64,000 nt of DNA from Gracilariopsis chorda. Taxonomy: Eukaryota > Rhodophyta > Florideophyceae > Gracilariales > Gracilariaceae. The position numbers were made by a program, and so were the translations under genes. Below are positions 44,580-54,974 of this stretch, one piece after another. The notes beneath the pieces were generated by a model. That model was not told the origin of the DNA, ran no database searches, and saw nothing but the letters and a program-made list of their open reading frames with translations. The DNA lies in NCBI GenBank assembly GCA_003194525.1, contig NBIV01000273.1:41465-105464 (forward strand). Reading direction: 5' to 3'. Numbering within the stretch: position 1 is the first letter of the stretch; every line of letters starts with the position of its first letter.

Positions 44580-46683
44580 TCATTCTAGCATGTCTACCCA
44601 GGCAAGAAACCGAGACGTAGCGGAAGGGTAAACGTCGCTGTCGAAATGTTCATCTTCCAGCAGTCTAGACCGCACTTCAGACTCAACGTGTTCAAGACAT
44701 TCGTGAGAATTCTCTTGTAGAATACGCTGTATCTCCTTCTTTTTAGAAGGTTTTATAGGTACTGTCGTTGCTGGGGCGTCCACACTCTGTCCCACGAGCT
44801 CAACCGCTTTCTTGCAGTGGAGCTTTTGTGGTGGTTCTACGTCGAATCGATAGCCTCTGCTCAAAGGCTTGTACCTTGACCCTGTTATGCGAGTTTCATC
44901 ATTTCTGACGATGTTCTGCCACACCTTTGCTTCTGAACTTTCCAAGACCCCAAATTCATCTGACGATTGACTTGACGATAGGTGTCTATCGTTTGTACTT
45001 CGTCTTGCAAAAGGCACCGCGGTCGAAGAAAACGAGGCATGGCCCAACGCCGATGAGCGAAGAGATACTAGCTGAGCTGCTGGAAAACCAACACGCACTT
45101 GAGACCGTATTGAGGACGATGAAGCTCGTGCAGTGGATGGAACCTTCTTAGTTCCCGGGGGTTGCTGTGGCCTTGCAGAAACTGGTTCGTTGGAGTAACT
45201 GTTGTTTGGAAGGGACCTAGCCTCCGTCTCAAGTCCTGAGGCAAGCTCATCCATCTACATATTCGACCTGCGAATACTGCTACGTGTGCGATTGTGCGCT
45301 TTCGACTTGCATAGTGTTGACACACAATGGACTCGAGGCAGTGGCCTGCTCTTGTACCACTTGTGGCTGAAACTGAACTGCATCCTCAACAGACACCGTC
45401 TCAAAATCTGTGCGCATCGCAGCACCAGTGGCCAGATTAGGCTTTAGCTGTTGCAGCAGGTTTTCAAAGAGAGCCCTGTCTTCATCCGTTTTTGCGCTCT
45501 CTGAAATCTTCACCGTTCGCGTTAGCGCTTCCATCGCTGAAGTTGTGTTCCTTGCATGCGCATCAAAGAGTTCAAGTTGCAGCCCTCGTAACTCAGCATC
45601 TTCCACTTCTTATGCATGTATATGATCCCTGCCTCTCAAAGCCGTTACTAAACAATCCATTCCGATAACGTTGACATCTCTAACACTACGTCGCGCAGAA
45701 GTTGCTCGGCTTCCTTCGTTACTGCCAAATCCAAACGGTGACACGCCATTGTGTACACCCTCCTCTCGTTGCGCGTCACTGCTGAGCGCCCTAGTGGCAA
45801 ACGGTTTCAGTAATGGGTGGACGTGCAGGAAACAAAAAGCGTAAAGGATATACGATCTCCCATTTCCGAACGTAACGAACGCATCAGGATCACCCTGTTC
45901 TGAGGCCTCATAGCGGGCCATGCAACTTCCATACTCACTTTTAAATGCCGCAAACTTTCGTTTTAGGAAACCTCGTTCACGACAAAAAGGTCGCATCGCG
46001 GGGTTGATCGCATCAATATCACTTTATGAAACACCACCAGCCAATACCAAGATTCTCTCGGGGTTGAAATCAACATCGTTGAAAAGCCGGGCAATACTTT
46101 CACACCAAGGGTCTTCATGTTGGTGATGTAGTTCCACACGCGTCATGCACTCCATAAGTTTCTGCCTGGCAGATATCATACGAGGATCCGCAAGCACGTG
46201 CAGCAGGCAACAATATTCTGAAGCCTGGAAAGGGGGAGTTCGAGATTCACTGAGTGTAGACGAATTTTCTCTTTCCTATCTTTGCAGCATGCCAATATCG
46301 ATACCCTCATCAGTAAAAATGGGACAATCGCCACGCACAAACTCGACGTTTTCACTGCCGTCTGGTTGTCTGGTGAGTTTTACCGTGGAAGTGATATTGC
46401 TAGAGAGCGGTTCGAGATGAGTACCACTGTCAGCAGAGCCGTTAGCGATAAATTTGCGAAGGTCTTGAAGCTTCACCGCTCTTTGAACCATTTTGATGGT
46501 AATGACTTTCAATTTTGTTGCCCGTTTGGCATTGTGTGCGCCGATAACTTTGAGTGCTTTGAGAGCTTTCTTACAATGTTCATTTGTGAGAGCATTGTTG
46601 ATTAAGACTTCTTCGGCTTCTGTTACAGTGGTTGGTGCGGCATCAGATGAAAGATTGTTTGGAATCTGTTCTGGTGTTTGCAT
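44580..46683 (-). pseudogene. Unidentified protein gene, broken into four frames
   Basis: Minus-strand pieces: 46,683-46,276 (ATG start, helical, Lys-rich), about 46,270-45,996 (RILVLAGGVS then a stop), 45,996-45,610 (FLKRKFAAFKSEYGSCMARY, DPDAFVTFGNG, HPLLKPFATRAL), 45,609-45,280 (in frame after a TAA, coiled coil) and 45,254-44,580 (Ser-rich, basic tail). Coherent protein sense crosses the breaks, so this was one gene of about 690 codons. The FKSEY...DPDAF block has the feel of an accessory ORF of a repeated element, but I cannot name a family. It runs convergent with the DUF3684-type gene. Confidence 0.45.
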
Positions 46684-47145
46684 TGTTGAGATTGTAAAGC
46701 TTTGAGCGCTGCTTGCTTTGCAAACGGTAGCGCTATGTGTTAATGTCTGTTGGCGAAGCTGGTGAGAAGTGATGGTTACAATTACAAACTGTAAAGTGAT
46801 TGCGTATGTTGAGTGAGCTCGCGCCTGTATTCCGTTCGTTTCCTGGAAGGCGAAACGAACCGCCCTGCCTACGGAAAGGTAATTGGAAACCCTCGGTGGG
46901 CACGTGTGTAGTTTCTATTGCACTACAGTTGATTGAGCGTTTCCGATTACCACTTTCCAAACTCATATAACGGCCCTTACCGCCGTTCTAAACAAGCATG
47001 ATCTGCTCATGTTCTGATCGGGTTCTATTGACGGTTTTTCTTCTTCTGTAAGCGCATCATTTCAAGCGCCCTATGCCCGACGCCGGTCCACTTTGAGATG
47101 ACCCGGCAAACATTGGCCCCGCCGTCGCAAATCCCTGCACCCCCC
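46684..47145. other. No gene seen
   Basis: Intergenic sequence upstream of the broken minus-strand gene. Short imperfect palindromes occur (near 46,840-46,860). No coding support. Confidence 0.4.
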
Positions 47146-47240
47146 TTGCCACGACTTCACAAAACTCCGCCCCCCTCTCTTGCCACGACTTCACAAAACT
47201 CCGCCCCCCTCTCTTGCCACGACTCTGCAAATCCCTACAC
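47146..47240 (+). repeat. 34-bp tandem repeat, C-rich
   Basis: Two identical 34-bp units start at 47,146 and 47,180 (TTGCCACGACTTCACAAAAC...). A third copy from 47,214 diverges after 10 bp, and looser copies extend to about 47,310. It is a small minisatellite, with no array of spacers. Confidence 0.8.
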
Positions 47241-47663
47241 ATCTCTTGCCTCCCTTCCCAAATCCTTGCACCGACCCTTTGCCACGCCTTCTCAAATCTC
47301 TGCACTCCCCCGGATAGCCCATAATTTCCAAGATTGCAGCCACAAGCCCACTTTCCGTGCCGAATCCACGAACCCCCACACAACAAGACTGGATCCAACA
47401 GCTCAGATTACAGTCGGGAGCTGTTCTTTCATATTGAAACTTTATTGCCGCGCAATCCAGGCATCACTATATTTGCACCCATTATCCTTTTTTCTATCAC
47501 TTACATGGTAGAGTTGCAAGTTCCCTTAGACCTGCAAAACTGGCAGTAGATGATCTTAGAGCTTGCTGCTACCTCGTGCGTGGTTATAGTACAACATATT
47601 TTTGACAACCGTATTCAATAAGCGAAAGCAAGGTGTGCGCATATACGGATCCCCCCACGGAAA
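47241..47663. other. Genomic flank of the young gypsy; no gene seen
   Basis: Unique sequence up to the LTR. The five bases before the LTR (GGAAA) are one half of the expected target duplication. The other half would lie beyond the tandem array, outside the window. Confidence 0.4.
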
Positions 47664-48490
47664 TGTGGTGCAATGCCCCAAAGGGGAAAAACACCGAAAG
47701 ACGTTCGGGATCTTCCTCTCAAGAGGTGAACCCAGTTGGGTAGAGCCCTCCCAGAGGTGTCACGGCGAAGCCGGTTTGTAAGACCAGGGACACCTGTCGC
47801 GACTCGCGCAGGGAGGTGAAGGCGAAGAATCGGTATCCGCGTGAGCGGGGTGTGATCCTCAGTAGAGGTATGTTTCCACGTAAGTGGGGGCGTGTGGGCG
47901 GATGCGCACACGAGGGCCGCGGATAGCGGGAGGTGCTACCCTAAAAAGGGGGAAAAGGAAGGGCCAAGAGGAGGAAGAGAGGACGATGTGAGTCGCGAGA
48001 GCGACGAACAGATACGGCAATGCCGGTGGACAGGACTCCCTATACAGGGCGAAACACCAATATGATTGGAACAATTATACTCCCAAGGATGGGCTTCTTT
48101 AGATGTGCAAGGGGGTTAGATGTCCCGTGGTTTACGGCGTTTCCCTCCAAGGAGGAGTAGAGTACGCGCGCAAGCGGCAACAACTAGAGCCAATTCCCCA
48201 GGTTGGGGTCCCTTGTTGGGGAAGGTTTACTGGTGCGACGGCAGTGCGCCGTCGCACTAAGTACTAGCTTCCCAGAAATGGGTGTGATAATAATAAATAA
48301 TATTAACTAAAATATTCCACATTTCGTGGCAACATCCACTACTGTGGCCAACCGCCAATTGACCCAAAACCGTGTTCCACGTGTCCATATCCACCATAGT
48401 GGGGCGTAGTTCATATACACACTACACAACCGATAATATCGGCAAAGCGTTCAAGTACCCAGAATCCCTCCCTGAGGGCGTTGCACTTCA
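47664..48490 (-). repeat. 3' LTR of the young gypsy (copy A), 827 bp
   Basis: On the minus strand it starts TGAAGTGCAACG and ends CATTGCACCACA, an imperfect 12-bp terminal inverted repeat. Boundaries are set by those ends, by the polypurine tract at its inner edge, and by loss of identity with copy B beyond the outer edge. Hairpins such as CCCC-AAA-GGGG (47,676-47,686) occur near the end. Confidence 0.88.
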
Positions 48491-48504
48491 TATCCCCCCC
48501 CTAA
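48491..48504 (-). other. Polypurine tract
   Basis: Minus-strand CTTAGGGGGGGATA, directly before the LTR. In retroelements it primes plus-strand DNA synthesis. The tandem copy has the same tract at 59,358-59,370, one G shorter. Confidence 0.75.
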
Positions 48505-48546
48505 GACGGGAAAACGACCGCGGACGCGGAGGATTCCCAGACGAAA

Positions 48547-50334
48547 ATGGGTGATAAAAGCGCGTGCTCTGTCTCCGGTTCTCCGGTAAATCCCTCTGCA
48601 CCAGAGTGCTCAAGCGCACAAACGACAACAACAGCCACCCTCCAAAAGGGAAAAATGAACGACGACAACAACATCAACAACCACAGCCAACCTCCGAGAC
48701 TTCTCGGGCGATACACCACCGGTTTCCGGTCAGTTCCCCTGCCTCAGGGCGATCGACATCCGGTACAACCGGGGAATATGGCTGCTGCAGCCGACCATCC
48801 CTTCGCACTACCACCTTCGGTGGTGTCCTCCGGAAACACTCCGGTGTCCAGCTGGCCAACCTACAACACCCTGGTGGGGCTCAAACCGATGAATCGGAAT
48901 CAAGCGTCGCGCCTGCGCCTTGCCCCGTGGTTTCACCCGGTCGCTGTCCTCAATGAGGGATTGGTCACCGCTTATGCGGATGGCTCAGACACCCTTCCGG
49001 GGGATCTTCCGAGAGCAGTCACCACATCGTGGGAGTGGCGTCACCGGATTGCGATTCCGCGTCACCACCTCCGAAGAAATTCGGGCGAGACCGTCGCTGC
49101 AGCGCAGACCACGCTGACGCGCATGGCGTACCAACGGCAGAGCCGGGCTCCATTCGATGTACCGGTCCCACCGGAGTTTGGCTTCGACGTTAGCTACTTC
49201 CGCACTCGCGGGGAGATTGGGTACGGCGAGAACCCGTTCCACCTCGAAACCCTCGCTTGGAGGAATTTCCCCGCAGCGCGGCAAGAAGCCCTTTGCTGGG
49301 AGCGACCGATTATTTGGGCGGAGTTCAGGTATCTTCCCCGGCAATACCGGTCCAACTTTCTCCAAAGCTTCGTCCGCTACGAGCGGCGTTGGCGATCCCG
49401 ATTCGGGTATTTTATTCCGTATCAGAACGTGGAGATAGAGCGGATTGCGCCGCCTCACCGACTAGGTCGGTATGTAGCACTCCCCGAGTGGTGGCGCTTC
49501 CATGAAGCCTGCCGGGGGTGCTCCATAGAACTCCCGCCGGTACTTACGTACCTCGGTTCGCTGCTCATGCAGGATCCCCGGTCGGGGTTGTGGTCCGTAG
49601 TGGTTACGGAGTGGGCGGCCCGCACTGCGGCTTATATCCTCAACGAGGCGTACGACCAGTATCGTCTCTGGTTCCTTCAACCGCGTGTGCGGGCAGCGAT
49701 CCGAAACCTGGATCTTCGCATCCCCCTTGGGGGCCAGGCCAACAATGAAGAGGTCCTCCAATTACTTGGGTACATCGACAGCGTCAGCTGGAGTGAGGTC
49801 CTGCTGGAGCAAAGCGGTCGTCTGGATGGCAGCAGCGGTAACACCGGTGGTCCGGGACTCGGTAGAAACACCGCCCTTGCGGGGGATTTTATCTACTTCG
49901 ACCCATGGGAGTTCCGGGAAAATTCCTCCGAGGAGGCGCGTGAGCTTCGCAATACGCCCCGGCATGTGCCGGAAGACCACCCGGTGGGGTATGTCGATTC
50001 TGACGACTACTACCGCGCATACGGCGGGGATGATCCAATGGTCGATAACGAACCGGAAGAACCCGGGGAGATGGACGTAGAGGAAACCAGCGCTAGCGCG
50101 GAAGCTTTCCCAGAAGGGGTATCTCCGGCCAAGCCGGCTTCTGACCCTTCGGCGGCAAGTGCCGGACCTTCTATCCCCATTGGAGTGACGTCGAATGAAA
50201 ACGAGATCATCGCACGTTTTCTCCGGGGTGCCGGTCTGAGCGCTGCCGAGGTATCGGGGGATGTCACCACCATAGCGGACGCGTTGGCCTACCGCCTCGC
50301 TGGTGGTTACGCCCCGGACGATGGGGGTGAGTGA
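48547..50334 (+). CDS. Antisense ORF of the chromovirus, 595 aa, unknown function
   Basis: Starts at ATG 48,547, which is 43 bp inside the polypurine tract, and ends 192 bp from the chromodomain stop. It is transcribed against gag-pol. The N-terminus (1-100) is low-complexity, rich in Thr, Asn, Gln and Pro. The middle (about 100-430) is a Trp/Tyr/Arg-rich globular region (SWEWRHRIAIPRHH, WRRFPAARQ-like, RYVALPEWWRFHEAC). The end is acidic (DNEPEEPGEMDVEE) with a helical tail. No known domain is recognised. An uninterrupted 595-codon frame, re-seen in the tandem copy, argues that it is maintained. Antisense ORFs between pol and the 3' LTR are known in some plant gypsy elements such as Grande. 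An env-like or regulatory role is speculation. Confidence 0.7.
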   Translation: MGDKSACSVSGSPVNPSAPECSSAQTTTTATLQKGKMNDDNNINNHSQPPRLLGRYTTGFRSVPLPQGDRHPVQPGNMAAAADHPFALPPSVVSSGNTPVSSWPTYNTLVGLKPMNRNQASRLRLAPWFHPVAVLNEGLVTAYADGSDTLPGDLPRAVTTSWEWRHRIAIPRHHLRRNSGETVAAAQTTLTRMAYQRQSRAPFDVPVPPEFGFDVSYFRTRGEIGYGENPFHLETLAWRNFPAARQEALCWERPIIWAEFRYLPRQYRSNFLQSFVRYERRWRSRFGYFIPYQNVEIERIAPPHRLGRYVALPEWWRFHEACRGCSIELPPVLTYLGSLLMQDPRSGLWSVVVTEWAARTAAYILNEAYDQYRLWFLQPRVRAAIRNLDLRIPLGGQANNEEVLQLLGYIDSVSWSEVLLEQSGRLDGSSGNTGGPGLGRNTALAGDFIYFDPWEFRENSSEEARELRNTPRHVPEDHPVGYVDSDDYYRAYGGDDPMVDNEPEEPGEMDVEETSASAEAFPEGVSPAKPASDPSAASAGPSIPIGVTSNENEIIARFLRGAGLSAAEVSGDVTTIADALAYRLAGGYAPDDGGE

Positions 50335-50525
50335 AACCTCTAGTCCAGTTTCCTGGTTCTTCTTTCCCTGGCTATGCCAGTTAGTGTGGTGTAGTATTGT
50401 GGGGAGCTAGCTGCTCCCTTGAATAAACTTTCCGGTTTAGAACGGTGCTTCTCGGTTAAGTTCCCCGTCTTCGACGGACCTTGCCTTGTTATCCTTTCCT
50501 ATCGCTCTCCGCTCGCGCGGCAACG

Positions 50526-52534
50526 TTACCCAACTTGGGCATTAACCAGCGTGGCTGGGGCTGCAGTTCCCGTTTGACGGTGGTATCGCAGGACCTGCGA
50601 CCGTGGGAGGTGTTCAATTGGCTCCCACGCATCCCCACTGGGGTCGTACCCGTACCAGCGGACGCGGTATTGTAGAATACCATCCTGGTCCCAGGTGTGT
50701 CCGACAAGTCGGTCTACTACGAACTCTCGTTCGTAGACCTGCCGGCCGTGCCGGGTGGTGGTTGTACTTCCTTGCGGGGGCTGCCCGCTGTGCGGTATAA
50801 TGTCCCTTAGCAGGGTGTTCGGCGATAACTCCGGCGTTGCCGTGCGCTGTGATAGCGGCCGCTGCTCATGCGGGAAGATATCCCTCAAGAGGGTGTGTGG
50901 TGCCACGGTTTTCATCGGCAAGTCATTCCGCATTGGGGCAGGTTCATTTCCGCTTTCGCGGTATTGCGGGCGAACTGCCAGTCGACGGGGGAGTTGGGTT
51001 CCGCCTTCGCGGTTGAGCTCACGAACCGCGAGTTTGCAGGAAGATGACCGCTCCTGCGGAATCGGCATTTCCACAATCCCCTGGGGATCCCGTACGACAC
51101 GGTGATTGGCTGGCAAACCGCCTCCCTGCCAGGTGCACGAGCGCTCCGCACCATACGTTCCGGCGATGCCGTGGTGTCCCCGGCTACTGACGGGTTGCCT
51201 GGGGCTAACTCCGGTACACCGGTATTTTGGTCAAAATTCCCCTTTGGGGGGTGCCGGGCAGGTGCCAATGACACCCTTTTCAGGGGCTTGGCCGCTAAGT
51301 GCGGTGCACCGTCTCCACACGGAGGAGCAGCGTCCGGTATGACCGGTTTCGAGCGTGCGATGGCGTGCGCTTTTTCCGAGTTCCTCAGTTCTTCCCCGCA
51401 GCGTTGCGGGAGGTGGCGCAAATTATTCCCTGGAACGGGGGCTTCAATTCCGTCGACGACGGGAGGCGTTTCTGGCGCTTGCAGGCCAGGGCCTGAACCT
51501 TCGGCTGCGGCTTGGCTGCCTTTTTCCCCAGGAGGGGTGTGGGGATTTCCCAGCGGCGCTGGTGTATCTGGGCGCCTCTTTTCCGCAGGGCACGGGGCTG
51601 ATCGACCTGATTGAACCGCTTCCGCGGGGACTTCCGCCAACGGCGGCTTCGAGGCATCGCCCTGCTGAGGGGATTGAGGGCAATCGTCACCATACTCTCT
51701 TATCGGGGATACTTCCCTGACAGGGGTTTGCGGTAGTTGCGCTTCAACTTCCCGTGTAGCACGGTATATTTTCCGCGTTTGTGGCGATGCCTCCGGGGAT
51801 GGATCGGGCGATTGCATTTCTGCTGCTGCGGTATTGGAGGGAGGCTTCTCGTTTTCCCGTGACAAAAGGTGTATTTGCCGCTTTTGCGGGGCCTGCGCGT
51901 CTGGTTTCTGTTGCACAGCACTGCCCGGGAACGGGGGATTAGTGTCGCGTGATATACTCCGTGCTCCACGGTCAGTGTTCCGTATGTTACGGTGTGTTTC
52001 CCGTTGCGACGGCGATATCGTTCCTCGAAATCGAGTGTTCTCCTCCCCCTCCTTAGACGGAGCGGCGGGATAAGGGATAACATTCCCCGCTTGGCGGGTA
52101 TAAATTCGCGCCAATGGGGCGGGCGTGGTAGGGGCGGGCGCTGAGAGGCCCGAATTACCCGGCTGAGCCGGTGAGTCCGACAGAGTCGGTAGGTCTGAGA
52201 GTCCCCGGCTGGGGTTTGGTAGTACCGTAGGTCTAGTACTCCCGGATGATTCCGGTGTTGCAGAGTCCGTAGAAACGGGGTTGCCTGGATCCAGGACTAC
52301 CTCTGACGAGGGAGGAGGGGCAAGGACAACACGATCACGGGAAATCCATTCGTGCGTGTCGCCCATCTCTACCACGACAGTGTCGGTGTTAACAGAGATG
52401 ACCTTGAAGGGTCCGTCCGCCACAGGCGAGAGTTTGTGACGCTTCTCCCGTTCCGGGTTGTAGTACTCCTTCCTGATGAAGACGTATTTATTTGCCCGAA
52501 TCCGGGGGGGTCTTTCCTCGCAAGCGAGCGTCAA
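50526..52534 (-). pseudogene. Integrase C-terminus, GPY/F, long linker and chromodomain
   Basis: The 52,534-50,912 frame begins with the basic RANKYVFIRKEYYNPERE end of integrase, then a GPY/F module (ADGPFKVISV, VVVEMGD...WISRDRVVL). A Pro/Ser-rich linker of about 450 residues follows, made largely of sequence built from small hairpins. After a frame change near 51,000 the frame 51,116-50,526 ends in a chromodomain: REFVVDRLVGH...LQYRVRWYGYDPSGDAWEPI, with the aromatic cage residues in place. It joins the RT-integrase frame through an indel in a C7 run at 52,503-52,509. Chromodomains direct integration to methylated-histone chromatin. Confidence 0.8.
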
Positions 52535-54974
52535 AATCCCGCTTGTAAGCGGCTTGGGCCCGTGCCATAGACTTCCGCGCAGCGGGGACCAGCTTGGAAA
52601 GCCATTGCTTCCATTGCTGCCGGTAGATACCCACAGATAGGAAATTGTCCAAGGTAGCTTGGGGTTCCAGCGCCACAGGCGGGGGTGTTCTACATAGAAC
52701 CAACTCGAATGGCGAAACTCCGGTAGTCCGGTGTACCTGCGTATTGTACGCGTAGGTTACCGCATCAGCGTAGAGATCCCAATTCGTTGGGTGGTCAGCG
52801 ACGTAGGAACGTAACGCTGCGAGTAACGTCCGGTTAAACCGTTCAACTTGCCCATTACACTGGGGGTTGTAGGTAGTCGTGAACAAGTTCTTGACATCCA
52901 GGATGCGACAAACATCCTGGAAGAACTTGCTCACGAACTGTTTCCCGTTATCGGAGAGCACCTCCACAGGGGGAACGTAGACAAAAAGCCAGTGCGTCAT
53001 CAGAGCCTGGACCACCATGAGAGCGGTTATCCTCCGAAGAGGGACAGTCCGTACTAGCTTAGAGAAGCGGTCGGTAATGACAAGTAGAAACTTGTTTCCA
53101 CGTTTCGTGGTGAGTAATGGTCCGAGAATATCGATCGCAATAAACTCGAGCGGCGCCCTTGCGGGGAATAGTTTCATCTTCTTCGCATTTTTGCGGAGCT
53201 TGACGCGATTCTTCGCGCATTCGCTACAGAACCGCACAGTCGCGTAGCAATCCACCGCCATGGCGGGCCAATAGAAATCCCTTCGCAGGGTTAGGTAGAG
53301 TTTCCTCCCACCTGGGTGACCTCCGATGGGGGCGTAGTGTGATAGATGTAACACCCGCGACTGCAGGGAATGAGGTACCACAATCTGTGGGCGGGCTTCG
53401 ACCTTCCTTACAAGGTAGCCTTTGTCGTTTACCCCGAAAGGGAGATCTTCACCACCGTTAAGACGGGCAGGAATCCTCGTACAGAATGGGTCGCCGAATT
53501 GTTCTCGGATCATTTCTTCCGGTGATACCGGTACAAAGTTTCCCGGTAACGGGTTCTCAGATTTATCTCGCGATGCGAGTAGTTCGTCAAAATCAGCATC
53601 CTCGTCCCAGTTTTCTGGCCTAGCCTCGACGGCACATTCCGGATCATCCGGGTCTATAGCCATGAAACATGGGACTTCATCATCCTCCGTTGGGAGTGCT
53701 TCCCCACTTGTGGGTAACCGCGACAAAGCGTCGGCCTGGGTGTTGTGCGCACCCTTTTTATAAATGACTTGAAAGTCATATTTCGCGAGGCGGAGTCTCC
53801 AGCGCATGAGGCGTCCCGACGGGTCGGAGATATTCATCAACCACCTCATTGAGGAATGATCCGTGTACACGGTGAAGTGAACTCCCATAAGGTAGAAGCG
53901 CAGAGTGGTCATCGCCCAAACGACGGCGAGGCACTCTTTCTCCGATACGGAGTAGTTCCGCTCATGAACATTGAGCGATCGCGACCAATAACCAATTGGA
54001 TGTCGTTCCCCCTCGGGGGTGGTTTGAAAAAGAGCACACCCGACTTGGTAGTCGCTCGAGTCCGTATCTACGGAGTATGGCAACCCAAGTTTTGGGAGAT
54101 GTAGGATTGGTGCTGATGTGACAGCCTCCTTCAAGTAGATAAAAGCTTCCGATTGCTCGGGCGTAAATGTTCCCAGTTTTGGGGGGTTCCCCTTTCGCAA
54201 CAACGCATTTAGGGGCGCCGCAGTATCCAAAAAGTTCGGGATAAACCGTCGATAGACGTTGACCAGCCCCAAAAAGGAGCGCAGTTCCGTTTGAGTACGG
54301 GGTTCTTTCGCCTCAACGAGGGATTTGACTCGAGCTTTCTCCATCGCTAACCGTCCAGGACGGATAATGTGACCCAGATACTTCACAGTATCTGTGAAAA
54401 ACTCGCATTTCCTCAACTTGAGGGTAATTCCCGCATCGCGGAGTACGGTCAGCACGTCTCGGACGTGAGTGAGATGGTCGTCCAACGAGTTGGAGAAGAT
54501 GATAATATCATCAAGGTAGACCAGACAACTCCGCCACTTAAAGCGGTTGAGTAGAATATCTACTGCACGCTGAAAGGTCGCGGGGGCGTTGGTTAACCCA
54601 AATGGCATCCGCTTGAAGCGGTACGTTCCTGCGTGGCATGTGAATGCGGTTTTGTCGCGATCCTCCTGTCTGAAAGGTACTTGCCAATATCCCCAATTGG
54701 CATCAAGGGCCGTGAACACGGTGGCGTCTCCAAGGGAGTCAATACACTCGTCCATACGAGGGATACGGTACGTGTCCCTAACGGTCACGGCATTGAGCCG
54801 GCGGTAGTCGACACAGAACCTCCAGGTTCCGTCGGCCTTTAAAGCCAGTACAACTGGGGATGCCCAGGGTGATTGAGCGGGCTCAATCACACCTTCGCGG
54901 AGCATCTTGTCCACTTGGGACTGCTCCTCTTCCCGAGCTTTCGGACCTGCCCTGTAAGGGGGTTGTGCAACCGG
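52488..54974 (-). CDS. pol: Gypsy reverse transcriptase, RNase H and integrase
   Basis: An 808-codon open frame from 54,914, with sense extending back to the stop at 54,975. RT: FCVDYRRLNAVTV, LDAN (catalytic Asp about 71) and YLDD (133-136), then a thumb with FLGLVNVYRRFI. RNase H: YSVDTDSSDYQVGCALFQ, with E in SEKE and D in YTDHSS. Integrase: zinc finger HLSHY...GGHPGG...CSECAKNR, then the core FIAIDILGPL, LSDNGKQFVS and NGQVERFNRTL, supplying D, D and E. All catalytic residues are present. The frame ends at 52,488 because of a one-base indel in a C-run, so the product would lack the integrase tail. Confidence 0.92.
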   Translation of the reverse strand, partial: PVAQPPYRAGPKAREEEQSQVDKMLREGVIEPAQSPWASPVVLALKADGTWRFCVDYRRLNAVTVRDTYRIPRMDECIDSLGDATVFTALDANWGYWQVPFRQEDRDKTAFTCHAGTYRFKRMPFGLTNAPATFQRAVDILLNRFKWRSCLVYLDDIIIFSNSLDDHLTHVRDVLTVLRDAGITLKLRKCEFFTDTVKYLGHIIRPGRLAMEKARVKSLVEAKEPRTQTELRSFLGLVNVYRRFIPNFLDTAAPLNALLRKGNPPKLGTFTPEQSEAFIYLKEAVTSAPILHLPKLGLPYSVDTDSSDYQVGCALFQTTPEGERHPIGYWSRSLNVHERNYSVSEKECLAVVWAMTTLRFYLMGVHFTVYTDHSSMRWLMNISDPSGRLMRWRLRLAKYDFQVIYKKGAHNTQADALSRLPTSGEALPTEDDEVPCFMAIDPDDPECAVEARPENWDEDADFDELLASRDKSENPLPGNFVPVSPEEMIREQFGDPFCTRIPARLNGGEDLPFGVNDKGYLVRKVEARPQIVVPHSLQSRVLHLSHYAPIGGHPGGRKLYLTLRRDFYWPAMAVDCYATVRFCSECAKNRVKLRKNAKKMKLFPARAPLEFIAIDILGPLLTTKRGNKFLLVITDRFSKLVRTVPLRRITALMVVQALMTHWLFVYVPPVEVLSDNGKQFVSKFFQDVCRILDVKNLFTTTYNPQCNGQVERFNRTLLAALRSYVADHPTNWDLYADAVTYAYNTQVHRTTGVSPFELVLCRTPPPVALEPQATLDNFLSVGIYRQQWKQWLSKLVPAARKSMARAQAAYKRDFDARLRGKTPPDSGK

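Noticed and set aside
47146-47310. Short CRISPR-like array
   Set aside because: The units are directly adjacent with no spacers and decay gradually, as in a minisatellite.
47664-50346. The antisense ORF lying inside a 2.7-kb LTR
   Set aside because: The 12-bp terminal inverted repeat and the polypurine tract place the LTR end at 48,490. The old copy C has the same end at 279. The ORF is therefore internal.
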